Assembly: GCA_003290165.1 (NCBI GenBank)
Contig: QNQO01002096.1
Span: forward strand, 101,316-165,315
Reading direction: 5' to 3'
Source: Berberis thunbergii
Taxonomy: Eukaryota; Streptophyta; Magnoliopsida; Ranunculales; Berberidaceae
DNA length: 64,000 nucleotides
The notes under the pieces were generated by a model. It made no database searches and was not told where the DNA came from. It saw nothing but the letters and a program-made list of their open reading frames with translations. Positions 41,755-52,690 of the stretch are shown one piece after another. Every line of letters starts with the position of its first letter. Position 1 is the stretch's first letter. The translations under genes were made by a program, and so were the position numbers.

Positions 41755-44370
41755 TAGATACACTACTCTCTTCTCTTCTGGGACTCAAATTTTTTTACTC
41801 AAAATCCAACCCAATCAACTGGCTTTTATCTGACGAATAACTAATAAAAATGAGTTGGTTTAACCAATTAAAAATGACAAAAAATTTTGTTTTCTAAAAA
41901 ATAGTAAATAAAGGTGATGCTCCAATTTTTCTATTTCTTTCCAATTCTCCCATTTTCTTCAATACTGATTTGTAAAAGTATGAAACAATCATTATTTCAA
42001 TTAAAGTTATACTCATGAAAGAAGATTAGAAGAAAGAGATAGAAAAACAACATTTCTAGCCCGTCTGTTTGATAGTTTTTTATTTTTTAATTTAAATATT
42101 TTTATCGCTTCAATAAATAGTGTTTGTGACTATGTTTTAAAGGAAATTAACAAATTTGGTTATAATATATCTTCTTTTAGAAAACAAAATTTAATAGGAT
42201 TGGCTCAGCTACTTAACATTTTTAATTTGTTAAGCTAACTCATTCTTTGTGATTATTATTATTATTATTATCCATCAGATCAAAACCAAGCTGAGAGCCC
42301 GAAAAGACCAAACCTTTGCTACTTGAACTCCCTCACTTTCACTGCTACTTTTATTCATCCTTATTTATTTATGAATTTTTTCTTGTGCAGATGAAACATC
42401 GAAACATATGAAGTGTCTATGCTCCTTTATTACAAATTATTTTTTATAGGTCTCTTATTTTAAAAATCAAATTTGTATTTGTTTGTTATTTGTATCTCTG
42501 AACTATGAGTTATTTTCTCCAAATGAGATTGTGCTAAACTTTTTCTGTTCAATATTTAGAAAATTTTGTCCGGGATTTGGCTAAGCATTCTATGAAGCAT
42601 TTTTCTCCAACTAAGACTACTAAACTTTTTTGGTTTGTGCTTGGTGGTCTCGATAAGTGGGAAAACATGTCATATAATCGGTGTTATCACAGGGTTTGTG
42701 TTTTGCCACTCTATTTTGAGTTTCTTTGTCATTGTCACCACTCTCAAGCAACTGGAGCTATGTAGGTTACTAAGAAAAAACTCTTGTTGAGTGGATAGAT
42801 GTATCACGAGTAGGCCAAAAGAAATTTCTACCATATAGATTAGCACCTCGGATTATGGAACCCGTTTTGCTCTTAGAATTTCCCAAGAGTATGGTTTGTG
42901 CCATCTCACCTTCCAAACTTGCTTCCCTGAAACTATTTTTGCCGTGAAAACTCTTTTTCTCATGTCAATGTGATTGTAATAATGCAATGAAAAATTTTAA
43001 ATGTTGTACATAATTACGTATCAAATGTTGGCTATGCTTAATTCTGACACTGTGACATCCTCTGTAGAATGTGGTGGAATGGGGCTTTGTTGCAGTTACT
43101 CAAGGAAAAACAGCTTCTATTGGAACTCAGCCCCAAGGTAGAAAACATTGTGTTCCCTCTGGGTCAGGAGCTGCAAGGAGCAACAGCCACGGTTGTGACC
43201 AAAAGTCAGACTAAAAGGAAAAAAGCATCGACCTTGTTTTGGAGAACAAGCCCCTCAAGTGGTTCGTATGTACAAACTTAACTGAGTTGATCTCTCAATG
43301 CGAGCATTTGAACATAGCATAATTTATGAATCATGTTCACAAATAGAGTGCAGTACAGTTTATCTTGTAATGATATTCTATATACATTCTTGCTGCTGAG
43401 CTCCTAGTTTTTCTGCACTTTCTGTTTCGGGGTGGTCAAGCTTGTGACAAGGATTAATGCAAGCAGAGTGGTCTTGGTGGGGAACTCCAAGTGGCAGAAG
43501 GGTATAGTGATTGTAAAAAATCTTGCTACAAGCAAACATTATGATGATAAGCTAGATGAATTATATTGATTATAAGCACTCCCACTGGGTGATGGAAGAA
43601 GTAACACATTTTGTATCACCATTTGGGCTTGTGAATTTTGGTATTTAGTCACATTCCATGGTACCTACTGAGGCCATTATTAGAGTAACATTCAAGGTTC
43701 CAATGTTTATTAGACACCTAGATCGTGCCTGCAATAGATGGTCTAGGTGGGTCATGCGAATATGTTGCTTGCTCACCTTGCATTTTATGTATTTGTCCCG
43801 AATGTACTACTTAAATATGTAATCTAAGACACTGTTTATTTTGACATTCTGCTGCTTTGTTACAAGAGATCTTGCTGTATTTTATAACTCCAGAGAAAAT
43901 TTTGACAAATCTAGTCATTTATAAGTGCTTAAAGTTTAGTTTTCCCAGCTTTTCTAAAGAACTTACATTTCCAGGAATTGAGCCTAAGCCCCATTTCATC
44001 ATTGTTCGAAATTCTTTTTGCACCAGAAAACTGCAAAACAATCTTGTTGCCATGGCTTGCGCACCAGTGTCAACATTGTGCACTTCCTTTGTTTGTTGAC
44101 AGTTTCAACATGCCTACAACTTGCACACCAGAACTGGCTAGTTGAATGGGTGAACCATTATCTTGACAATGCATGCGCTGATGCACCTACATGCTGGTGC
44201 CCAAAATATTTTTGAGAGTCCCGAATTTTCAAGGGCCTTTTTATATCTTCTAGAGCATTAAAATACCAAATATGAACTTGGATCATATTTGGGTCGAATG
44301 TGGATGCCCTTATAGAACACGAAACCCTTGTCATGGCCGGTAGTGCATAGTACTCAATAATTTCCTATTT
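41755..44370. other. Intergenic stretch between LTR copy 1 and the PPR duplication
   Basis: No intact gene. A remnant of the PPR 5' flank (CTCACTTTCACTGCTACTTT) lies near 42331. A GC-richer block at about 43065-43310 has an open frame broken by one stop and may be a gene fragment I cannot identify. The remainder is AT-rich. Confidence 0.4.
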
Positions 44371-45335
44371 TTTCAGTCTTTGCTCTCCTGTCTAAACACT
44401 CACTCACACTATTACTCTGTATTACAACTGTTATTAAGAATAAGAAGCAACAAAAGAGGAATCGTTCACTTGTTCTTACATCTTTCTAGAGCATTTTAAC
44501 TCAAGAAAGCCAGATAAGTTTTTTGCATTTTAACATTATCATTTGTTTTCATCTATAAAATGTAAATGATTAGTCATATTTTTTCAGCTTTGCTAAATAT
44601 CAATTACCAATTTTCAATGAAAATACTTAATGACATCTATAATTATTGAAACGTTCAAAACATAAATTGCTGAGGTCGTAGGCAAGCTTCAACAAGTTTT
44701 CTCTATTAAGCATCATTTGGTTTATTCCCTGAATGTCTCTTACGTCTTAACTACACTTTATTTTGTACGTCTACGATTGTGCTAAACTTTTGTAGTGAGT
44801 TTTTGGCCTGGGTTTGAATAAGAGGTTATATGGAGCATTTTATCTACAAAGACTACTTTTTGTCCAGTGCTTAGGATTCGGTGCAGGATTTTAGAAGTAG
44901 AAATTTGGTCTCAATGAGAGAGAAGAAATCTTGCCAATGGTAGCTTAATTGGATGGTTAAGATTGCGGTGGTTTAACCCTATGTCGTGGGTTCTTTATCC
45001 AGGAACATACTTGTCTTTAAAAATAAAAAAATGTTTGAATTTCCTTTGCATTGTCATCGCACACAAGCAATTAGACTTTTATAGGTTCCTAAGCAATAAG
45101 TTACAAAGTCTGTTTGGAAAGTGCCGTGGAAACAAATTTTCAATGGCAGAGGATGTCTTGCTCTCTGAGAATCTTGTGAACCAACAAGTTGTCAATAGTT
45201 CTGGTAGTTGACCACATATCGCTTCATCCAATCTAATAATTAAGAGGTATCCATTACAAATTTCCTAACTTTTGGTTTGAATTCTTATAGAAATCACATT
45301 ATCCTATTGAAGGTGGATATGGAGCCACAATAAGG
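44370..45335. repeat. Duplicated block, matching 48705-49555
   Basis: Includes TTAACTCAAGAAAGCCAGAT, CTGAATGTCTCTTACGTC and the region up to GGTGGATATGGAGCCACAAT. Both copies include the same SINE, so the SINE predates the duplication. After 45335 this copy is interrupted by another element, whereas the other continues into an RNase H fragment. Confidence 0.8.
44938..45033 (+). mobile_element. tRNA-related SINE (same family as 28408)
   Basis: The head is AATGGTAGCTTAATTGGATG, followed by GGTTAAG, a B-box-like GGGTTCTTTATCC and an A-rich tail. It belongs to the family of the 28408-28507 element and is in the plus orientation. A paralogous copy sits at 49161-49255. Confidence 0.65.
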
Positions 45336-45655
45336 TAGGGGTGGGCATCTCATCCCGCGATTCCGTTCTCATTCCAATTTTTTCGGGTCTCAATGAGATT
45401 AAATAATTTCATCATAATCTCGTTCCATCCCAATCTAGAATGAGATGGGATGTGAGGGGATGAATGTTTTCAATCCCGTCCCGTCCCAAGCTAATTTTTT
45501 AATAATTATTATTAATATTTTTGAACTGCAATATTAGTGTACTTGAAGAAAAATAAATTTAGTTGAAATCAACTAATTGATATTAGTCTATATGCAACTA
45601 CATGATATTGATATATGCAATCTAGTTGAAGTCACTCGCCCGTCTCCTCGCCAAT
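45336..45655. mobile_element. Possible hAT-like element fragment
   Basis: Begins TAGGGGTGGGCATCTCATCC, a common hAT-type terminal motif, and interrupts a block that continues uninterrupted in the paralogous copy at 49550. The interior repeats CCCGTCCC/GGGATG-type sequence. I could not find the opposite end, so it may be truncated. Confidence 0.35.
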
Positions 45656-45746
45656 TAGACAAGCCCTAACCGCATTGAATCACAACTCTGTTTTGCCATA
45701 TGTGGTTGGTACTTGAAACTCCCCTTCACTGCTACTTTTATGTTGG

Positions 45747-47708
45747 ATGATGGCGATGTCGAGAAGAGGCGGAGCAGCAACAGTAGCTGTGTTTGTGTTT
45801 GATCCACGGAACGCAAAGGTGACTTCTTCTTCACATTGTATTTACTCTGTATTTCGTTCCAAATCAACTGCTAATGAGAAGCAACAAAACATGGACCATT
45901 CACTTATTTTATCATATGTGAGAAATGGGTGTAAATCTGCAACTCTTGGCCTTGATGAGGCTCTGGGTTTATTCCATCGTCTCCTAAATCTAAACCCCAT
46001 TCCCCCAATTGAGCCCTTCAGTCAACTTTTAGGAGCCATTGTTAAGATGAAACACTATGACAAAGTCTTCCCTTCGTTCAAATTGATGGAATCCAAAGGA
46101 GTCCAACCAGATGCTGTTGCCTTTAGCATACTCATCAACTGTTACTGCCGTGTGGGTAGAGTCGACTTTGGTTTCTCTGTTCTAGGGGGAATTTTGAAAC
46201 GTGGGTTGAAACCAACCCACATTACATTCACCACTCTCCTTAAGGGGCTCTGTATGGATGATGATAAAGTAGATCAGGCCATTGATTTGTTTAACAAAAT
46301 TGTGAAATATGGGTACCCCAGCAACGAATTTACTTATGGTATAATTATTGACAAGCTTTTGAAGGAAAATCGGGTGAAAGAGGCAGTGGATTTATTCCAA
46401 GAAATGATTGGAAGGGGAATTCCACTGAATGTTGTTACTTGCAGTTCATTAATTCATGGGTTGTGCAATTCTCGCATGTGGGAAGAAGCTGCTAGCTTTT
46501 TTGATGATATGGTGAGTCGTGGGATCGTACCGAATGTTGTCACTTTTAGCATCATGGTTGATGCTCTTTGCAAGGATGGGAAAATCGAAGAAGCACGCAA
46601 CATGATGAAAATAATGTCTCAAAGAGGGGTTGTTCCTAATGTAGTAACATATACCTCATTGATTCATGGCCTATGTAGTTTAGGTCAAGGGAAAGAGGCA
46701 TTTTCACTATTCAGTGAAATGATGGATTGTGGAATCTCTCCGAATGTGCACACTTATACTATATTGGTGGATTTTATTTGCAAAGAAGGGATGGTTGAAG
46801 AAGCACATCAACTACTCGACCTCATAATTCAAAGGGGAGAACAACCTGACATATGCACATACAATACTTTGATGGATGGATATTGTTTGAGAGGCCAAAT
46901 GAAAAATGCAATACAAATTTTTCATTCGATGGTCAACACTGGCCATGAACCTGATGTTGTAAGCTATAATTCTTTGATAAATGGCTATTGCAAGGCTCGC
47001 CAACTAGATAAAGCCTTGCTATTATTTGAAGATATGCTTAACAAAGGATTAACACCTGACACTGTCACCTACAACACCCTTATAGATGGGCAATGCAAAG
47101 CTGGGAATGTTCTGGATGCACAAGATCTTTTCAAAGTTATGCAAACTCAAGGGAAAACTCCAGATATCATTGCTTTTAGCTCATTATTGCATGGGTTATG
47201 CAACAATGACTGCTTGATTGAGGCCATGAAGTTGATTGACGAGATGGAAAGCAAGGGAATAATAGCGGATAATGCAACTTACAGTATCCTCATTCACTAT
47301 ATGTGCAGAGAAGGGAAAACAAATGATGCAAGAAAACTCATGAATAGTCTTTCAAAGAAAGGATTGCAACCTAATGTTATAACATACACCGCAATGATAA
47401 ATGGTTTGTGTAAAGAAGGAATGTTGGAAGAAGCTCAAGATTTGTTCACAGAAATGGAAAAGAATGGTTGCCTGCCAAATGATGTTACGTTCAATATAAT
47501 GGTTCAAGGTTTTCTTCGGAACAATCATGTTCAGAATGCAATTAAATTTCTCAAAGTGATGACTGAAAGGGGGTTTGCCTGCAATGCGGAGACCTCATCT
47601 AGAATAGTGGATTTGCTTGTGGTAGATGGGCCAAATCATGAATGTACCGAGATGCTGCGTACCTTTTTCTTGGAGGAGAAAAAGGAAGTTGAGGTGTTCA
47701 GTCCTTAG
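45747..47708 (+). CDS. Restorer-of-fertility-like P-class PPR protein, copy 2
   Basis: Intronless, 653 aa from the ATG at 45747. The presequence and 5' flank are nearly identical to copy 1. About 15 P-type repeats follow, two fewer than copy 1; apart from a one-residue N-terminal Ser difference the length difference is exactly 70 residues. Repeat 7 here joins the front of copy 1 repeat 7 to the back of copy 1 repeat 9. Residues 5 and 35 of the repeats read SD, ST, TN, GN, SN, SN, TN, TD, ND, ND, ND, SD, SN, TN, NN. Outside these positions the copies are almost identical. The predicted role is binding of an organelle (mitochondrial) transcript, with a specificity different from copy 1. No frameshift is seen. 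Both 5' and 3' flanks are shared with copy 1. Confidence 0.93.
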   Translation: MMAMSRRGGAATVAVFVFDPRNAKVTSSSHCIYSVFRSKSTANEKQQNMDHSLILSYVRNGCKSATLGLDEALGLFHRLLNLNPIPPIEPFSQLLGAIVKMKHYDKVFPSFKLMESKGVQPDAVAFSILINCYCRVGRVDFGFSVLGGILKRGLKPTHITFTTLLKGLCMDDDKVDQAIDLFNKIVKYGYPSNEFTYGIIIDKLLKENRVKEAVDLFQEMIGRGIPLNVVTCSSLIHGLCNSRMWEEAASFFDDMVSRGIVPNVVTFSIMVDALCKDGKIEEARNMMKIMSQRGVVPNVVTYTSLIHGLCSLGQGKEAFSLFSEMMDCGISPNVHTYTILVDFICKEGMVEEAHQLLDLIIQRGEQPDICTYNTLMDGYCLRGQMKNAIQIFHSMVNTGHEPDVVSYNSLINGYCKARQLDKALLLFEDMLNKGLTPDTVTYNTLIDGQCKAGNVLDAQDLFKVMQTQGKTPDIIAFSSLLHGLCNNDCLIEAMKLIDEMESKGIIADNATYSILIHYMCREGKTNDARKLMNSLSKKGLQPNVITYTAMINGLCKEGMLEEAQDLFTEMEKNGCLPNDVTFNIMVQGFLRNNHVQNAIKFLKVMTERGFACNAETSSRIVDLLVVDGPNHECTEMLRTFFLEEKKEVEVFSP

Positions 47709-48305
47709 AAGGTACTTTAGCTATAAATGTTGTGGCCAGCATGTTGTTACTTCACGCTGTATTAAATATCAATTATCATCCCTTGCAAACTTCTTTCCTG
47801 TATATGATTATTAGCTTCTTGATTTTTGTATTGACTTCATTGATTCAAGATTCAAGTATGTTAACATATTTATTTAGTTCATGTTTGTGCAAAAATATTA
47901 TTCTTTTTTAGTGTAGATGAAACTTCCCACAGATTCATACATGGTGCTGTAATTCCTTGACAACAAATAAAATTCTGATTGGTGTGTTCTTACCAAGAAA
48001 ACAGAAATTTATATTTATCAAGTTGGGTTTTCTTATGTTTATATTGGCATGCCTTTCTTGTACTTTGTCTCTCTAATAGGGCCTCATGTAAATAGCATAG
48101 ATTTTAAATAATTCCCGACAGTCAGATTCTCCTTTCAATAACTTATTTTGCTCCTTTCCTTCTGGCCAGCATCGCATATAGGAGTTTAAAGATTGCAAGG
48201 TCAATATTCAGTGACAATGTCAAGTTCAGCAAGTTTCTCTATTAAGCATAACTGATGGTCTCTTCTAACTGGCATAGCGTTTAGAGATTTCTGACAGGCC
48301 GTTTC
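47709..48305. repeat. 3' flank of PPR copy 2 (paralogue of 32599-33305)
   Basis: Same order of sequence as behind copy 1, with one ~110-bp stretch missing near 47815. At 48305 it switches into the dispersed ~350-bp repeat. Confidence 0.8.
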
Positions 48306-48704
48306 ACATAAAGTACATCTCAATGTTTACATAGAACTGTTGTGTCACTCGATGGCATAGAAGAGCTTCAGCGCAATAAGAGCGCAATAGGAACCAAGAT
48401 GATAAAGATGAAGAGTAGAGACATTATTTTTTCTAATAGTACAATTATTTATTGTATACTTGATGTTTTTTAAGTTTACATTCCATGTGTTTTCAGGTTG
48501 GCAATCTTCCATCAAGATTTTGTGAACTTGAGTACGAAGATTCCGCTTGCAGTGGATTTGGTGATTGATCTTAATTTCAACCTGCAAGCGACATTGTTGA
48601 TGATTGGATTGCTGACCCTATAACTACACAACCTTAGATGTCTGCTTAATCGAGAGAAACAAGAGAAACTGTTTTCAAATGAAGCTGAAATTGGTCCAGT
48701 AGCT

Positions 48705-49555
48705 TTTACACGGAGAGCATTTTAACTCAAGAAAGCCAGATAAGTTTATTGCATTTTAACATTTTCATTTGTTTTCATCTATAAAATGTTTATGATTAGT
48801 CATATTTTTTCAGCTTTGCTAAATATCAATTACCAATTTTCCATGAAAATGCTTAATGACATCAATAATAATTGAAACGTTCAAAACATAAATAGCTGTG
48901 ATTGTAGGCAAGCTTCAACAAGTTTTCTCTATCAAGCATCATTTGGTTTATTCCCTTAATGTCTCTTACGTCTTAACTACACTTTATTTTGTACGTCTAC
49001 AATTGTGCTAAATTTTTGTAGTGAGTTTTTGGCCTGAGTTTGACTAAGAGGTTATATGGAGCATTTTCTCTGACAAAGACTATTTTTTGTCCAGTGCTTA
49101 GGATTTTGGTGCAGGATTGTAGAAGTAGAAATCTTGTCTCAATGGGGGAAGAATCCTTGCCAATGGTAGCCTGGTTGGATGGTTAAGGTTGTTGTGGTTT
49201 AACCCCACGTCTTGGGTTCTTTAACCACTGGCGCCACGCTTCCTTTAAAAAAAAAAAGTTTGTTTCCTTTGCATTGTCATCGCACACAAGTAATTAGACT
49301 TATAGGTTCCTAAGCAATAAGTTACAAAATCTGTTTGGAAAGTACCGAGGAAACAAATTTTCAATGGCAGAGGATGTCTTGCTCTCTGGAAATCTTGTGA
49401 ACCAACAGGTTGTCAATAGTTCAAGTAGTTGACCACATATCGCTTCATTCAATCTAATAGTTAAAGAGGTATCCATTACAAATTTCCTAACTTTTGGTTT
49501 GAATTCTTATAGAAATCCCAATATCCTATCAAGGGTGGATATGGAGCCACAATAA
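48705..49555. repeat. Duplicated block, matching 44370-45335
   Basis: Paralogous to the block upstream of PPR copy 2. Together with the PPR 3' flank this shows that at least two separate duplications built the cluster. Confidence 0.75.
49161..49255 (+). mobile_element. tRNA-related SINE (paralogue of 44938)
   Basis: AATGGTAGCCTGGTTGGATG head, GGGTTCTTTAACC B-box-like motif and A11 tail. It is closer to the 28408 copy than to 44938 in its head sequence. Confidence 0.7.
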
Positions 49556-49915
49556 GGAATGAGTTTGGGAAGTTGTGGCTGCATGCATAGGTGATACTCG
49601 AGCTCTTTCAGTGATAACCGTGAACTGGAAGGAGTGGAGGCAGGTTTGAAACTGGCAGTGATGCATGGTATTTCCAAGCTTGAAATCAACTCAGATTCTA
49701 CTATAGTGCAGACACAGTTGACAAAAAATCATGCTTCCCCATGGGACCTGCGACATATACTAAGGCGAATCAAGAGTGAGCTCACAAAGTTAGAAGACTT
49801 CAGGATTCACCACCACTTCAGAGAAACAAACAAGGTTGCAGACTTCTTGGCTGGTTTATATCCAATTAATATGCTTTCATTGAGATTATTCCTAGCTCCT
49901 CTGCAAAGGATTTGA
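49530..49915 (+). pseudogene. RNase H-like domain fragment (LINE-type or plant RVT_3 family)
   Basis: Reads GYGATIRNEFG, then with a frameshift VVAACIGDTRA, then in a third segment EAGLKLAVMHGISKLEINSD, SPWDLRHILRRIKSEL and RIHHHFRETNKVADFLA. This order of motifs is that of the RNase H fold (RVT_3) found at the end of plant LINE polyproteins and in LINE-derived fragments. At least two frame changes make it non-functional. No reverse transcriptase lies upstream. Confidence 0.7.
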
Positions 49916-50081
49916 AAAAAAAATTTGTACATGAATTCGAAGAGATTGTTTAATCCAAGTCCTTTTAATTAATGGTTTGGGATACCTAATCAACCCTTGC
50001 TCATCTTCTTCTGAGTACAAATAATTGAAAAAATTGGAGAGAAGGCGATAGCTCAGATTACTAAACTTATCCATGTGTCAG

Positions 50082-52070
50082 TTTATAACATAGCAAAAGA
50101 AAAGGTCAAGATGGGCATGGCCACCTCCGGCACCAACTGGTTCCACCCATGTACTTCATGTTGTTTCATCTTACATTTCATCTATTTTCAGGTGAGCAAT
50201 CTTTCATTGGTTTGCATTTTCTATCCTCAAATGGCATTGTTAATGATTCCATTGGTGATCCCCCAACCTTCTTCTAGATGTGTAGTCGGCATTGAGGGGA
50301 AAGAACTTATAGTCGGAGAACAGCTAGCTAGGAGCTTCTAGTCGAGAAAGCTGGATAATGTGAGAAAGATGACAACCGCACGTCGGTCTTAATGTTTACA
50401 GAGAACTGTTCTGTCCCTTGATGGCATAGAAGAGCTTCTGCATAATAGGAAACCAAGATGGTAAAGATGAAGAGTAGAGATTGTTCATGTCCCAAAACTA
50501 ACTATCCTGACTAACAAATGGAGCCAGTTGAAGATAATGTTCATTTCATTCATGTCATGATGGGAACTGTACTATATTGCATAAAAGATTCAGCTGAAAT
50601 ATGTCATGATGGTAACTGTATTAGAATATGCCCCGTGCCATTGACACTCCATATAATTTTATTTTTGCCTAAATATTTTATACTGAACACCTCTTTCACT
50701 AACCCCATTTTGACTCTTAATCAGTATTGAAGTATAAGTTTATTTTAAGGTAATATATATATATATATATTATAAATTTTAGAATTAGACTCAGTCAAAT
50801 TTGAATCAGCTGGGGAAAAAATTTAAACGTCGATAATGAGTTATCTCCCAATCTTTGAATTCACCAAAATATGAAGTTTAGAGTTTTTTTTTTAAATATG
50901 CATTAAGATGCTCAACTCATTTTTTTTTGTATGATCGGCCCGTCTCATTGTTTTGAAAATATTAAAAACGTAAAATACTTTATATGTTTTTTAATTATAG
51001 AATATATATTTTTAAAATTTTAGCGCTCGTGTTGATAATTGATTTTGTTGGAAAAATCTAAAAAAATGCATTTCAACGATATTAACTTTATCAAAGTTCG
51101 ATAACGATGTAGATACTTATGATAATTTTCATTTTACTAAAAGCAAAACACAATATTTTCTCTCTCCTCAACATGTACGTTCCACCTACTTTTTTCAAAA
51201 GTTTTTCATTATTTTTACACTTCTACATGTTTTATATTTACAAATATGTCATCATGAAAAATGAATCTCAACCATCAAATTCAATACATGTGTCAGTTAT
51301 AACATAGCAAAAGAAAAGGTCAAGGTGGCACCCATTGGTTCCACCCATGTACTTCATGTTGTTTCATCTTACATTTCCTCTATTTTCAGGTTAGCAATCT
51401 TTCATTGGTTTGCATTTTCTATCCTCAAATGGCATTGTTGATGATTCCATTGGTGATCCACCAACCTTCTTCTAGATGTGTAATCGGCATTGAGAGGCAA
51501 AAACTTATAGTCGGAGAACAACTAGCTAGGAGCTTCTAGTCGAGAAAGCTGGATAATGTGAGAAAGATGACAACCACACGTCAGTCTTAATGTTTACAGA
51601 GAATTGTTGTGTCCCTTAATGACATAGAAGAGCTTCAGCATAATAGGAACCAAGATGGTAAAGATGAAGATTAGAGATTGTTCATGTCCCAAAAGTAACT
51701 ATCATGACTAACAAATGGAGCCAGTTGAAGAGAACATTCATTTCATTCATTTCATGATGGGAACTGTACTATATTGCATAAAAGATTCAGCTCAAATATG
51801 TCATGATAGGAATTGTACTAGAGTATGCCCCGTTCCGTTGACATTTCATATAATTTTATTTTTGCTAAAAACAATGCATTTCAACGATATTAACTTTATG
51901 AAAATTCGATAACGATGTAGATATTTACAAATATGCTATCATGAGAAATATGCTATCATTTATACTATCATTTTTTTTTGTCATTGTACATGTTTTATAT
52001 TTACAAATATGTTATCATGAGTAATGAATCTCAACCCTCAAATTCAATACATTTCCCAACTTTCAATCCT
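50082..52070. repeat. Two tandem ~1.2-kb units
   Basis: Unit 1 begins near 50075 (CATGTGTCAGTTTATAACAT) and unit 2 near 51287. Both contain a copy of the ~350-bp dispersed repeat and then AATGCATTTCAACGATATTA (51066 and 51875). Unit 2 lacks about 0.4 kb of the AT-rich part. Unit 1 has a TA microsatellite near 50753-50770. Short frames inside are duplicates of each other and are not called. Confidence 0.75.
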
Positions 52071-52690
52071 AACCATCTTTTATCTCTAATCTTTTTTATT
52101 TGACTTTGTCCCAGTTAGCAACAAATAGTAAAACACCACTCTGAATTGTAATATAGATGATAATGAGAGTCCCTAGTTGTGTAGCCATTGTCGGCCAAAA
52201 CTGTCTGAGTTTTACTTATCCATAGATTTATGCTCACCCTTCTATCGCACCTTGACTTACCAGAGATGCATGGTTTGTAGTTGGATTTGCAACACAAATT
52301 TATTGCAGCATAATACACAAATTTGTAGTTGGACTTACTAGAGATGCATGGTTTTTTAGTGCATTGTGATTGCAACAACATTCTCCCCATGGTTATCGAC
52401 TGGAAAGTTAACAAAAGTAGTTTTTTAAATAAATAAATAAATCACTCTTAAGTGTTTATGTTCCATCAAATTTAAAAAAAAAACAAATCAATCGGATTAA
52501 AATAAAGGACTTAGATGTCATGTAAAATGTGAGTAGCATTTCACGAGTAAGTGGATACCGGCCCTTACATTTATAGGGATACTTAAGTTTCATTTTTATG
52601 TATTTAATATATTTATATTTTACTTGTCCAAATATTTATATATGTTTGACATAGATTCAAAATTTTTACTTTTTTTTTTTTATAAAATTG
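52071..52690. other. AT-rich stretch before LTR copy 2
   Basis: Begins with the tail of the dispersed repeat (GAGAGTCCCTAGTTGTGTAG at 52165), followed by a short internal duplication around GAGATGCATGGTTT (52265, 52342). No gene. Confidence 0.45.

Noticed and set aside
44938..49255. tRNA genes
   Set aside because: The A and B boxes are tRNA-like, but no cloverleaf can be folded and A-rich tails follow, so these are SINEs.
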